Source of the DNA: Candidatus Zixiibacteriota bacterium
GTDB lineage: Bacteria > Zixibacteria > MSB-5A5 > SM1-73
Length of the DNA: 16,743 bases
Assembly (NCBI GenBank): GCA_020341875.1
Contig: CP070839.1
Span: 1,930,919-1,947,661, forward strand
Direction: 5' to 3'
A model generated the notes under the pieces. The model saw only the letters and a list, made by a program, of their open reading frames with translations, was not told the DNA's origin and did not search any database. Positions 1 to 7,716 of this stretch are shown piece by piece; the first letter of the stretch is position 1; each line of letters starts with the position of its first letter. The position numbers were made by a program, and so were the translations under genes.

Positions 1-223
1 CTAGTCCCTAGGTTTTATCGTGTCGAACTCTCTGAAACTATGTTACACAGAACAGCGTTTACTGCTCCACAGGCCAAAGCGACTTGAACCGCAACCAGCC
101 AGGACCCTGCAGAAAGCGGATATTCACCATAGGCGAGGCCCGATATAGGAGTCGTGCCTCGTCACACGGCCCCGAAACTCTCTCTGACTTGCCTCAAAAT
201 TCAGTCGTGCCTTTGGTATTTTC

Positions 224-251
224 AAGATAATAAACCCTGCCCGGTTGTCAA
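224..251 (-). promoter_or_regulatory. Possible divergent (leftward) sigma70-like promoter
   Basis: Read on the minus strand there is a perfect TTGACA (246-251) followed after 16 bases by TATCTT (224-229), four of six matches to the -10 consensus. It would fire leftward and out of the window. No gene on the minus strand is recognisable between here and position 1, so any target would have a leader of more than 200 bases. This rests only on the motif match. Confidence 0.25.
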
Positions 252-380
252 GTCTTTTTTTGAAAAAACCGCACTCCTGTCAGAGGTCGCTGGCTCCGCC
301 TCGGGTCACTCCCTGTCGTGCCCTCCCACACGCTCGGCCCCGTGCCCCCTACCGACGACTCCACTTCGGAAGCTTTTTGT

Positions 381-409
381 TTGACAAGGGAGGTCTCCCC
401 TGTTATTTT
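381..409 (+). promoter_or_regulatory. Probable sigma70-type promoter of tilS
   Basis: A perfect -35 box TTGACA (381-386) is followed by a 17-base spacer and TATTTT (404-409), four of six matches to the -10 consensus. Transcription would start near 416, about 24 bases before the tilS ATG. The spacer holds an inverted repeat, GGGAG-GT-CTCCC (388-399), which could be a repressor site or chance. This is the best promoter match I found in the window. Confidence 0.5.
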
Positions 410-439
410 GCCGCAGGAGAAGGATTCACCTGCAAAGGC

Positions 440-1846
440 ATGAAAAGGACCGATTTTATAGAAAAGGTAAAGGGGACCACGCGACGCTTCGGTCTCCTGA
501 CAAAGGGTGATACCGTGCTGGTAGCGCTCTCCGGGGGACCGGATTCTGTCGCCTTGCTCCATGCTCTGCTTGCCATTCAGTCTGAGTTCGGTCTGAAACT
601 CTATGCTGCTCATTTGAACCACAAACTGAGAGGAGCGGAGTCCGACCAGGACGAGGAATTCGCTAAAGACCTGGCCTCCCGCCAGAAGGTCAGGTTCTTC
701 TGCAAGAGAATAGACGTTAAGAAGGAAGCGAAGAAGAGAAAGCTTAGCATAGAGGAGACCGCCAGGGAATTACGATATCGGTATATGGAAAAGCTCGCCG
801 ACCGGATCAAAGCTGACAGAATCGCTTTGGGGCATCAGGCTGACGATCAGGCAGAGACCTTTTTGATGAGGCTTATCAGAGGATCCGGCAGTGCGGGGCT
901 TTCCGGAATTCCTCCCAAAAGAGGAAAGATCATCCGACCCCTGATCCAGATCAGACGGGCCGAGATCGAAGAGTTTCTTAAAGCCAGCAAAATCCCCTAC
1001 AGGCTGGATTCATCCAATTATCTGCCCGATTACCTCAGAAATAAGATCAGACTGTCTCTTCTGCCCAGGATCGAAGAGGAGTTTAACCCAAAGATCGTGG
1101 AGACTCTTAATCGAACCGCGGATATCATCTCCCTGCAGCAGGAATGTATCGAGAATATAAGCGAACAATTGCTGGAGAGCCATTGTAGGATAAGCAAGGG
1201 CAACATCACCTTTGACTTGAGAGCATTTGCGGATCATGGCATATGTCTGCAAAGAGAGATGGTGCGGCTGTGCGTGAAGAAGCTTAAAGGAGACCTCAAG
1301 CAGCTGACCTTCGAGCCGGTGGATCGAGCCTTGGACTTAGCCCGTCAAGAGAAGAGCGGAAAAAGGGCACAGTTGGTGGATACGATATGGGCGGAGGTCA
1401 GCGGATCTGAGTTTGCCGTCTACAGGAGAGAGAAGAGAAGACGCGGCCATCCGCTCAAGCTGCCGGGAGAGGTGAGTCTGAGAGAATGGGGCATCAAGAT
1501 CAAGGCTGAAATCCTCAAAGCTGAGCCTGCGGCTGAGAATCTGGTGTCCCGGAATCAAAACGTTGCACTTCTGGACTGGGAGAAGCTAAAAGAACCATTC
1601 TGGCTCCGTAGCCGGAAAAGGGGAGACAAGTTTAGGCCTTTGGGAATGAAAGGAACTAAAAGCGTTGCCGATTTTCTAATAGATGCCAAGGTGCCCCGAT
1701 ATCTTCGGGATGAGGTGCCGGTTTTGACTTCAGGAAAGGAAATCATCTGGGTGGTGGGATACAGAATCAGCGAAAAGCACAAGGTGACAGGCAAGACCAA
1801 GAAGGTGATCAGACTGCAGACAGCCCATCTCGATGACCGGTCCTGA
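440..1846 (+). CDS. tilS: tRNA(Ile)-lysidine synthetase TilS
   Basis: TilS uses ATP and lysine to convert C34 of the CAU-anticodon tRNA-Ile to lysidine, so that the tRNA reads AUA and is charged with isoleucine; it is an essential cytosolic enzyme in most bacteria. The protein is 468 residues, matching the long (Bacillus-like) form. The PP-loop ATP-binding motif SGGPDS is at residues 31-36. It is followed by the N-type-ATPase core with HLNHKLRG and GHQADDQAET motifs. The C-terminal TilS_C domain is recognisable from KRGDKFRPLGMKG onward. The ATG at 440 is chosen because the PP-loop then falls at the usual distance from the N terminus; the frame is open back to 245, but that stretch does not look like protein. 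The ribosome-binding site is poor: GGAG is about 20 bases upstream. A sigma70-like promoter sits just before it. ftsH follows, a common bacterial arrangement, but the hpt gene often found between them is absent. Confidence 0.95.
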   Translation: MKRTDFIEKVKGTTRRFGLLTKGDTVLVALSGGPDSVALLHALLAIQSEFGLKLYAAHLNHKLRGAESDQDEEFAKDLASRQKVRFFCKRIDVKKEAKKRKLSIEETARELRYRYMEKLADRIKADRIALGHQADDQAETFLMRLIRGSGSAGLSGIPPKRGKIIRPLIQIRRAEIEEFLKASKIPYRLDSSNYLPDYLRNKIRLSLLPRIEEEFNPKIVETLNRTADIISLQQECIENISEQLLESHCRISKGNITFDLRAFADHGICLQREMVRLCVKKLKGDLKQLTFEPVDRALDLARQEKSGKRAQLVDTIWAEVSGSEFAVYRREKRRRGHPLKLPGEVSLREWGIKIKAEILKAEPAAENLVSRNQNVALLDWEKLKEPFWLRSRKRGDKFRPLGMKGTKSVADFLIDAKVPRYLRDEVPVLTSGKEIIWVVGYRISEKHKVTGKTKKVIRLQTAHLDDRS

Positions 1847-1926
1847 GCCCGCCAGCTATTGCCAGGCCGTGTGGCGCGCCAGAAGATTTGGGCATATATA
1901 TTGAGGGCAAACACGTAATAATAGTG

Positions 1927-1952
1927 TGAGACCCAAGCCGGTTCCGGTCTCA
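1927..1952 (+). other. Hairpin in the tilS-ftsH spacer
   Basis: TGAGACC (1927-1933) and GGTCTCA (1946-1952) form a perfect 7-bp stem around 12 bases that include CCGG-TT-CCGG. No T-run follows, so it is not a standard terminator. The rest of the 244-base spacer (1847-2090) shows no gene. A TTGACA at 2027-2032 has no acceptable -10 box at the right distance. Confidence 0.3.
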
Positions 1953-2090
1953 TGTCGAATAACACAATAAATAGCCCTGATGAGTAGAAAGGCGAAGAGT
2001 CTTTTGGTCGGCACCTGACCCACATGTTGACAGGATAAAGCACCAAACCGGACTTGGCCTCTGAAGGGTTTTTCACTGGGGAACGGAAAA

Positions 2091-4112
2091 ATGAATCTGA
2101 CTGGGAGTAACTTCCTGAAGCAAAAGCAGATTAACTCATTTAACTTGCTCCAGCGCAGAGACTCACGTGACCGGGGCCGGAGACCGCCCCCCCCGCGTCA
2201 GGGTCCAGGCAAAAAGAGGCCTCCGGACGGGAAGAAGGACGAGTTCAGGTGGAAGAGGGGAACTCGAACTCTGATATTCTGGGTTTTCCTTCTGCTTCTC
2301 TCCATCTCCCTGTTCCAGTACTATTCCCGCAGCAAAAGGGACGTGCTCACCATCAACTATACCGAGTTCATGCAGCAGCTGGAGGAGTCCAACGTCAAGA
2401 AGGTGACCCTGGTGGAGAAGGACATCGAGGGGGAATTCGTCCGCAAGATATCCAGGACCACGGGAAAGCAGACCGGGGACTTCGGCAAGTTCGATCTCCA
2501 CATTCCATTTGAGGATCCCTCGCTCTTGGAGAAGCTGGAGGCAAAGAACGTAGAGATCGATGCGGAGCCGCCCAGCACCAACTGGTCGGGAATAGTCCTA
2601 ACCTCGCTGCCCTGGATAATTCTGATAGTCTTCTGGCTCTTCATGCTCAGGCAGATGCAGGGCGGGCCCAAGGGTCTTTTCTCCTTCGGCAAGAGCAAGG
2701 CCAGGCTCCTATCCGGCGACCGGCCCAAGGTGACCTTCAAGGACGTGGCCGGGGCGGATGAGGCTAAAGAGGAGCTCCAGGAGATAATCGAGTTTCTGAA
2801 GGATCCGGGCAAGTTTCAGAAACTGGGAGGCAAGATACCCAAAGGGGCGCTGCTCTTGGGAGCGCCGGGGACCGGGAAGACCCTCTTGGCCAGAGCGATA
2901 GCCGGCGAGGCAGACGTGCCCTTCTTCAGCATGAGCGGGTCCGATTTCGTGGAGATGTTCGTGGGAGTAGGTGCCTCTCGGGTAAGAGATCTCTTCGACC
3001 AGGGGAAGAGAAATGCGCCCTGCATCATCTTCATCGACGAGATCGATGCGGTGGGAAGGCATCGTGGGGCCGGGTTGGGAGGCGGCCACGACGAAAGGGA
3101 ACAGACCTTAAATCAGCTTTTGGTGGAGATGGACGGGTTCGAATCCAACGAAGGGGTCATCCTCCTGGCGGCTACTAACCGGCCGGACGTTTTGGACCCT
3201 GCCCTCTTGAGGCCGGGAAGATTCGACCGGCAGATCGTGGTGGACACACCGGACGTGAAGGGAAGGGAGGGGATACTGAAGGTGCATACCCGCAAGATAC
3301 CGCTGTCGGAGGGCGTGGACCTCTCGGTGCTGGCTCGCGGTACGCCTGGTCTTTCGGGTGCGGATTTAGCCAATATCGTAAATGAAGCGGCACTGCTGGG
3401 GGCCAGGAGAAGCCACGAGAAGGTTACCATGAAGGACTTTGAGGACGCCAAGGACAAGGTGATGATGGGAACCGAAAGAAGAAGCCTGGTGATCAACGAG
3501 GAGGAGAAGAGACTGACCGCCTATCACGAATCCGGGCACGCCCTCATAGGCAAATTAGTTCCCGGCTCGGATCCGGTGCACAAGATGACCATCATCCCCA
3601 GAGGTTTGGCGCTAGGCACCACCCATTATCTTCCCATAGATGAGAAACACACGCACTCAAAGAAATACCTGGAGACCAAGCTTCTGGACATGATGGGGGG
3701 GCGGGTGGCGGAGAAGCTGGTATTCAACGAGCTCTCCACCGGGGCCGCGAATGACCTGGAGAGGGCCACCGGGCTGGCAAGGAAGATGGTGTGCGAGTGG
3801 GGAATGAGCGAAAAGCTGGGTCCCCTGACCTTCGGCAAGAAGGAGGAGCAGATTTTCCTGGGGCGCGAGATAGCCACGCACAGGGATTACAGCGAGGATA
3901 CCGCCCAGGAGATCGACAAGGAGGTCAGACGCATCGTGGAGGAGGCGGAGGCCAAGGCCATCGAGCTTCTCACCGCCAACGTGGATAAGCTCCATCTCCT
4001 GGCCAATGCCCTGCTGGAGAGGGAGATCCTGGACGGGGAGGAGATCGACAGAATCCTGCGGGGCGAGCAGTTAGAGCCGGTCAAGCTGGAGACGGAGAAG
4101 AAAAAACCTTGA
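2091..4112 (+). CDS. ftsH: ATP-dependent zinc metalloprotease FtsH
   Basis: FtsH is a membrane-anchored hexameric AAA+ protease that extracts and degrades misfolded membrane proteins and short-lived regulators. The 673-residue product has the full family order. There is a basic, proline-rich cytosolic N-terminal tail of about 57 residues. TM1 is at about 60-78, an extracytoplasmic domain follows, and TM2 is at about 167-190. The AAA+ module has Walker A GAPGTGKT at 257-264, Walker B in IIFIDEIDAVGR, and the second region of homology ending in RPGRFDRQI. The M41 zinc protease has HESGH at 479-483 with the third ligand Asp about 555 in NDLERA. The family motif is usually HEAGH; Ser for Ala leaves both His and the catalytic Glu intact. 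The tail before TM1 is longer than in E. coli by about 60 residues. The start is supported by GGGGA eight bases upstream. Its stop overlaps a possible TTG start in the folE frame. Confidence 0.97.
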   Translation: MNLTGSNFLKQKQINSFNLLQRRDSRDRGRRPPPPRQGPGKKRPPDGKKDEFRWKRGTRTLIFWVFLLLLSISLFQYYSRSKRDVLTINYTEFMQQLEESNVKKVTLVEKDIEGEFVRKISRTTGKQTGDFGKFDLHIPFEDPSLLEKLEAKNVEIDAEPPSTNWSGIVLTSLPWIILIVFWLFMLRQMQGGPKGLFSFGKSKARLLSGDRPKVTFKDVAGADEAKEELQEIIEFLKDPGKFQKLGGKIPKGALLLGAPGTGKTLLARAIAGEADVPFFSMSGSDFVEMFVGVGASRVRDLFDQGKRNAPCIIFIDEIDAVGRHRGAGLGGGHDEREQTLNQLLVEMDGFESNEGVILLAATNRPDVLDPALLRPGRFDRQIVVDTPDVKGREGILKVHTRKIPLSEGVDLSVLARGTPGLSGADLANIVNEAALLGARRSHEKVTMKDFEDAKDKVMMGTERRSLVINEEEKRLTAYHESGHALIGKLVPGSDPVHKMTIIPRGLALGTTHYLPIDEKHTHSKKYLETKLLDMMGGRVAEKLVFNELSTGAANDLERATGLARKMVCEWGMSEKLGPLTFGKKEEQIFLGREIATHRDYSEDTAQEIDKEVRRIVEEAEAKAIELLTANVDKLHLLANALLEREILDGEEIDRILRGEQLEPVKLETEKKKP

Positions 4113-4115
4113 AGT

Positions 4116-4152
4116 CGGCGGTCTTTCGACTTCGCTCAGGACCAGTCCGCCG
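4116..4152 (+). repeat. Short palindromic repeat fragment in the folE leader
   Basis: CGGCGG (4116-4121) pairs with CCGCCG (4147-4152), one base before the folE ATG. The loop contains TTCGACTTCGCTCAGGAC, which resembles the ends of small intergenic repeats in many bacterial genomes and recalls the CTTCGCTCCG/CTCCGCTCAG words in the larger repeat at 12270-12373. It probably inserted between ftsH and folE. The stem could restrict ribosome access to folE. Assignment to a repeat family is from memory. Confidence 0.4.
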
Positions 4153-4153
4153 C

Positions 4154-4738
4154 ATGGACAAAGAGAAAATCCAAAAAGCAGTAAGAATGATTCTGGAGGC
4201 GGTGGGAGAAGATGCCCAGCGGGACGGGCTTCGCGATACTCCCAAGAGGGTGGCGGATTTCTACCAGGAGATATTTGCCGGGCTTTCCGAAGATCCCGAG
4301 GCTCAGATCAAGCTCTACTCGGCGCCCAACCAGGACGAGATGATCATCGCCAAGGAGATCTTCTTCCACTCGCTGTGCGAGCATCATCTTCTCCCTTTCT
4401 TCGGATTAGCGCACGTTGCCTACATCCCCACCGACAACAAGATCACCGGATTCTCCAGGCTGGTGCGGGTGATAGAAGTTCTGGCCAGAAGGCCGCAACT
4501 GCAGGAGCGCCTTACCGCTCAGATCGCCGACGTTTTGATGAAGGTTCTGGTGCCCAAGGGGGTGCTGGTCATCATTGAGGCCGAGCACATGTGTCTCTCC
4601 ATGCGGGGATTGAGAAAACCGGGTTCGGTTACCGTCACCTCGGCTGTCAGAGGCGATCTGAAAAAAGATCCCTTGAGAAAAGAAGCCTTCTCCCTTATAA
4701 AGGGATTCATCCCGGAGGATTCGTCGGAGGGAGATTAG
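4154..4738 (+). CDS. folE: GTP cyclohydrolase I FolE
   Basis: FolE opens GTP to 7,8-dihydroneopterin triphosphate, the first step of tetrahydrofolate (and some pterin or queuosine) synthesis, as a toroidal decamer. From the ATG at 4154 the protein is 194 residues, close to the Bacillus form. Zinc ligands fit the family: Cys75 and His78 in SLCEHHLLPFFG, and Cys147 in EHMCLSMRG. The C-terminal TSAVRG and the DTPKRVADFY motif near the start are also typical. The frame is open to a TTG at 4109 that overlaps the ftsH stop, but the extra 15 residues are encoded by a repeat-like sequence and do not look like FolE, so the ATG is preferred. There is no good Shine-Dalgarno sequence, and a 6-bp stem abuts the start. 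It ends in TAG. folP follows, so this is a folate gene pair. Confidence 0.95.
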   Translation: MDKEKIQKAVRMILEAVGEDAQRDGLRDTPKRVADFYQEIFAGLSEDPEAQIKLYSAPNQDEMIIAKEIFFHSLCEHHLLPFFGLAHVAYIPTDNKITGFSRLVRVIEVLARRPQLQERLTAQIADVLMKVLVPKGVLVIIEAEHMCLSMRGLRKPGSVTVTSAVRGDLKKDPLRKEAFSLIKGFIPEDSSEGD

Positions 4739-4800
4739 AGCTCAGCCGGTCCGCTTGCAGCCAGTATTCCTCTCGTAAATTCCCACCTGTGCTTCAAGGT

Positions 4801-4842
4801 GGACGTTATCATCCGCCGTTTTGGCGTGGGATGATAACGTTC
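4801..4842 (+). promoter_or_regulatory. Strong hairpin between folE and folP
   Basis: ACGTTATCATCC (4803-4814) and GGATGATAACGT (4829-4840) are perfect 12-base inverted complements, extendable by a G-T and a G-C pair to 14 bp. The loop region can add GCC-GTTTT-GGC. No T-run follows, so a standard intrinsic terminator is unlikely. It could be an RNA-stability or processing element, a dyad operator, or a small palindromic repeat. The GGATGATAAC half reappears at 7669-7678, upstream of dprA. Confidence 0.5.
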
Positions 4843-4876
4843 CAGAGAGAGCGGGTCAAATAGAGGTTGTGATGTG

Positions 4877-5713
4877 ATGACCATGCAATTTGAGAATAGG
4901 AACTTCGATCTTTCCTCCCGCACCCACATCATGGGGGTTCTGAACGTTACCCCCGACTCGTTCTCTGACGGCGGCAAGTTCTTCAGATTTGATGATGCAG
5001 TGAAACAGGGGATGAGGATGGTCGAGGAGGGGGCAGACATAATCGATGTGGGCGGCGAATCCACCCGTCCCGGATCCGATCCGCTGCCCATAGAAGAAGA
5101 GCTGTCCCGGGTGATTCCGGTGGTCAAGTCTCTGTCTTCAAAAACGGACCTGCCCATTTCTATCGACACCTATAAGGCGGAGGTGGCAAAGCGGGCACTG
5201 GATGCCGGTGCGCAGATGATAAATGACATCAGCGCACTGCGGTTCGATCCGGAGATGAAGGCGGTCGCCAGCGAATCCAAAGTCCCCGTGGCGTTGATGC
5301 ACGTCAAAGGTACTCCCAAGGAGATGCAGAAGGACCCATCTTATGACGATGTCATTGCCGAGATCACAGACTATTTGAGGCAAAGTATACAGATGGCCGA
5401 AGATGCGGAGATCGCCCGGGAGAGAATCATAGTCGATCCGGGCATAGGTTTCGGAAAAAGAGTCCAGGACAATCTAAATATCTTGAAAAACCTAAAAGAG
5501 TTTTCTATATTGGGGTGTCCCATTCTGATCGGCTGCTCGCGAAAGTCGTTCATCGGCAGGATACTTGATCTGCCCGCAGAGGAGAGATTGGAGGGGAGCT
5601 TGGCTGCCTTGGCGGTGGCGGTGTTGAACGGGGCAAACATCGTCAGGGTACACGATGTGAGGGAAAGCAGAAGGGTTGTCGGCCTGATCGATGCCATTAG
5701 ACGCGTGGAATAA
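4877..5713 (+). CDS. folP: Dihydropteroate synthase FolP
   Basis: FolP condenses dihydropterin pyrophosphate with p-aminobenzoate to give dihydropteroate, and is the target of sulfonamides. The product of about 278 residues is a TIM-barrel enzyme with the family motifs in order: GVLNVTPDSFSDGG near the N terminus, IIDVGGESTRPGSDP, INDISALRFD, VDPGIGFGK, and GCSRKSFIG with RVHDV near the C terminus. The start could be the GTG at 4874 or the ATG at 4877; AGAGG at 4862-4866 lies 7 or 10 bases upstream, and I prefer the ATG. It lies 138 bases after folE across a hairpin and 37 bases before cdaA. The folP-cdaA adjacency occurs in several phyla, which supports co-transcription. The other folate genes (folB, folK) are not in the window. 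Confidence 0.95.
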   Translation: MTMQFENRNFDLSSRTHIMGVLNVTPDSFSDGGKFFRFDDAVKQGMRMVEEGADIIDVGGESTRPGSDPLPIEEELSRVIPVVKSLSSKTDLPISIDTYKAEVAKRALDAGAQMINDISALRFDPEMKAVASESKVPVALMHVKGTPKEMQKDPSYDDVIAEITDYLRQSIQMAEDAEIARERIIVDPGIGFGKRVQDNLNILKNLKEFSILGCPILIGCSRKSFIGRILDLPAEERLEGSLAALAVAVLNGANIVRVHDVRESRRVVGLIDAIRRVE

Positions 5714-5750
5714 ACACGCATCCTCGGGGTGCCGGTTTTAGCCTTTTGAT

Positions 5751-6521
5751 ATGAGTATGGAATTATTTCATATCAGCTTCATAAAATTCACCTTGGCCGA
5801 TTTAATCGACGTGGCCCTGGTGGCCTTTCTGTTCTATCGCGTGTTGATCTTGATGAAGGGAACCCGGTCGGCCCAGATCGTGCTGGGCGTTTTCTTGCTC
5901 TTTTTCATCTCGTTTCTGGCTTTCTGGTTTCGCTTAGAAGGACTTACCTGGCTGATCACCAACATCGCCACCGTGGGGATTCTGGTGCTGGTCATCGTGT
6001 TTCAGCCGGAGCTGCGAAACGCTCTGGCCCAGATAGGACACAACAAGCTCTTCCGTCTCTTCTTCAGATACGAAAAGAGCAAGACCTTAGACGAGCTGGT
6101 CAGGGCGGCCATCCGGCTTTCTCAAATGCGCTACGGGGGACTTCTGATAATCGAAAGAGAGATCGGGCTGAAGGATCTCATCGAGACCGGCAAGGCCCTC
6201 AACGCCGAGGTTTCGGCCGATCTGTTGGTGACCATCTTCACGCCCTACACTCCTCTCCACGATGGCGCTGCCATCGTACAGGGAGATTACGTGGTGGCGG
6301 TGGCCTGCACCCTCCCTTTGAGTCAGAATCCCCGGTATGGCAAGCTCTTCGGGATGCGGCACAAGGCCGCCATCGGGGTGACCGAGGAATCGGATGCCAT
6401 CGCCGTGGTGGTTTCCGAGGAGACCGGAAAGATATCCATCGCCTACAAAGGGGTTTTGTACCAGAATATCGACAAGTCGACACTGAAGGAAAAGCTGGTC
6501 AAAATGTCAAAATCCGGCTGA
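5751..6521 (+). CDS. cdaA: Membrane diadenylate cyclase CdaA (c-di-AMP synthase)
   Basis: CdaA joins two ATP into cyclic di-AMP, a messenger that controls potassium and osmolyte transport and cell-wall balance. The 256-residue protein has the CdaA layout: three N-terminal transmembrane helices (about residues 13-34, 41-62 and 65-88, the last ending in VFQPELR), a short linker, then a DisA_N cyclase domain. Catalytic signatures are visible: the DGA motif at 171-173 in HDGAAIVQ, and the ATP-contacting RHKAA at 203-207, equivalent to the usual RHRAA. Start choice is between ATGs at 5751 and 5757; neither has a strong Shine-Dalgarno sequence. In Firmicutes the cyclase is followed by cdaR and glmM; neither is here, and obgE follows after 37 bases instead. 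No YbbR-domain partner is seen. Confidence 0.93.
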   Translation: MSMELFHISFIKFTLADLIDVALVAFLFYRVLILMKGTRSAQIVLGVFLLFFISFLAFWFRLEGLTWLITNIATVGILVLVIVFQPELRNALAQIGHNKLFRLFFRYEKSKTLDELVRAAIRLSQMRYGGLLIIEREIGLKDLIETGKALNAEVSADLLVTIFTPYTPLHDGAAIVQGDYVVAVACTLPLSQNPRYGKLFGMRHKAAIGVTEESDAIAVVVSEETGKISIAYKGVLYQNIDKSTLKEKLVKMSKSG

Positions 6522-6558
6522 TCGATCAGGTGAGCCTCGGTTTTCTTTGGAGGGCAGC

Positions 6559-7548
6559 ATGCTCTTCATCGACTACGCGGAGATATGGGTCAAGGGGGGA
6601 GATGGCGGAAGAGGTTGCGTGAGCTTCCGACGGGAAAAGTACGTGCCCAAAGGCGGGCCGGATGGAGGAAACGGTGGGGATGGCGGAAATGTGATCATCC
6701 GGGTAGATCCTCACATGACCACCTTGCTGGATTATCGTTACAGGAAGCACTACAAGGCGGAGAACGGAAAGCCGGGTGAGGGGACTCTAAAGCAGGGCAA
6801 GCAAGGCAAAGACATTACGGTAAGAGTCCCACCCGGGACCGTGGTCAAGGAGCTGGAAACGGGAAAGGTGTTGGCCGATCTGACCAAGAAGAACCAAAAG
6901 GTAGTGGCAGCTCACGGCGGCAGAGGGGGCAGGGGAAACGCCTCCTTCAAATCCCCCACGCACCAGTCCCCCAGAAAATCGGAGCCAGGAGCCAAAGGGG
7001 AGAAGATAAAACTTGCCCTTGAGCTGAAGCTGTTGGCCGACGTGGGGATAGTGGGACAGCCCAATGTGGGCAAATCGACTCTGCTGTCCCGGCTCTCGGC
7101 TGCCAAGCCCAAGATAGCCAGCTACCCCTTCACCACCCTCACCCCGAATCTGGGCATGGTCAAATTGGAGGATCACCGGGGCTTCGTTCTGGCCGATATT
7201 CCCGGTTTGATCGAGGGCGCCCATCAGGGAAAGGGGTTGGGTCACGAGTTTCTCAAACACATTCAAAGGACAAAGCTTCTTCTTTATCTTTTGGATGCCT
7301 CATCTGACGACATCGAGGGTGATTACCAGGCACTTGTGGAAGAGATTGAACTTTTCGACCCCCTCCTCTCCCAGCGCCCCAGGGTGGTCGCGTTAAACAA
7401 GATCGACCTCTGGGAGAAGGCGAAAAAGGTGGAAGTCAATGGCGGTAAAATGTCAGTCTGCTGTATCTCCGCTTTGACCGGAAAAGGACTGAAAGAGCTT
7501 TTGGGAATTCTGAGATCCAAATTGGAAGAAACAAAGGGATCATCCTGA
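6559..7548 (+). CDS. obgE: GTPase Obg/CgtA
   Basis: Obg is an essential slow GTPase that binds the 50S subunit and connects ribosome assembly with nutrient and stress state. The 329-residue product has the glycine-rich Obg fold (residues about 1-158, with GGDGGRGCVSFRREK and GGPDGGNGGDGGNV). A GTPase domain follows, with G1 GQPNVGKST at 166-174, switch/G2 around YPFTTLTPN, G3 DIPGLIEGA, G4 NKID and G5 SALTG. The C-terminal OCT domain of some Firmicutes proteins is absent, as in many bacteria. The ATG at 6559 is preferred over an in-frame TTG at 6547 because GGAGGG (6549-6554) is an excellent ribosome-binding site five bases before it, and the TTG overlaps that site. It is probably co-transcribed with cdaA. 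Confidence 0.96.
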   Translation: MLFIDYAEIWVKGGDGGRGCVSFRREKYVPKGGPDGGNGGDGGNVIIRVDPHMTTLLDYRYRKHYKAENGKPGEGTLKQGKQGKDITVRVPPGTVVKELETGKVLADLTKKNQKVVAAHGGRGGRGNASFKSPTHQSPRKSEPGAKGEKIKLALELKLLADVGIVGQPNVGKSTLLSRLSAAKPKIASYPFTTLTPNLGMVKLEDHRGFVLADIPGLIEGAHQGKGLGHEFLKHIQRTKLLLYLLDASSDDIEGDYQALVEEIELFDPLLSQRPRVVALNKIDLWEKAKKVEVNGGKMSVCCISALTGKGLKELLGILRSKLEETKGSS

Positions 7549-7567
7549 AGGAATAGGCTCTTGCCCC

Positions 7568-7608
7568 CCGTGGGATGGCATCCCAGACGGGTCTCCGTCA
7601 TCCCACGG
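7568..7608 (+). repeat. Palindromic element with alternative hairpins after obgE
   Basis: CCGTGGGATG (7568-7577) and CATCCCACGG (7599-7608) are perfect 10-base inverted complements. TGGGATG can instead pair with a nearer copy of CATCCCA (7579-7585), which frees GACGG-GTCT-CCGTC (7586-7599) to form its own 5-bp hairpin. The two folds exclude each other. There is no T-run, so this is either a compact palindromic repeat or a 3'-end processing structure for the obgE message. It starts 20 bases after the obgE stop. A smaller dyad, GGATG-ATAA-CATCC, lies at 7669-7682 before dprA. Confidence 0.5.
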
Positions 7609-7716
7609 CATCAGGTTGGAAAGCCCGCCAAAGGTGCGAACCGTATGGTTTTCCCCAGAGGAGGAAGAGGATGATAACATCCAACCAGGAGCGCAGAAAG
7701 TTACGAGGATAGCATT

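Larger units (their letters stand above)
1..439. other. Non-coding region upstream of tilS
   Basis: No convincing gene is seen on either strand. The open frames here have poor composition and no recognisable product. The stretch from about 285 to 365 is C-rich on this strand. The octamer GTCGTGCC occurs three times (151-158, 204-211, 315-322), and the first two copies share the 10-mer AGTCGTGCCT; this may be chance or a binding site. A run of T then A lies at about 255-266. The right end holds the tilS promoter described separately. A leftward promoter-like pair at 224-251 hints at a divergent gene beyond the window's left edge. A tRNA-like T-loop string on the minus strand was checked and rejected. 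Confidence 0.6.

Noticed and set aside
60..110. Minus-strand GGTTCAAGTC resembling a tRNA T-loop
   Set aside because: The flanking bases do not form a 5-bp T-stem, and no acceptor or anticodon arm can be assembled around it.
1555..2076. Minus-strand open frame of 173 codons across the tilS end and spacer
   Set aside because: It overlaps the clear TilS C-terminal domain, has no recognisable motif, and its spacer part has erratic composition. It is a shadow frame.
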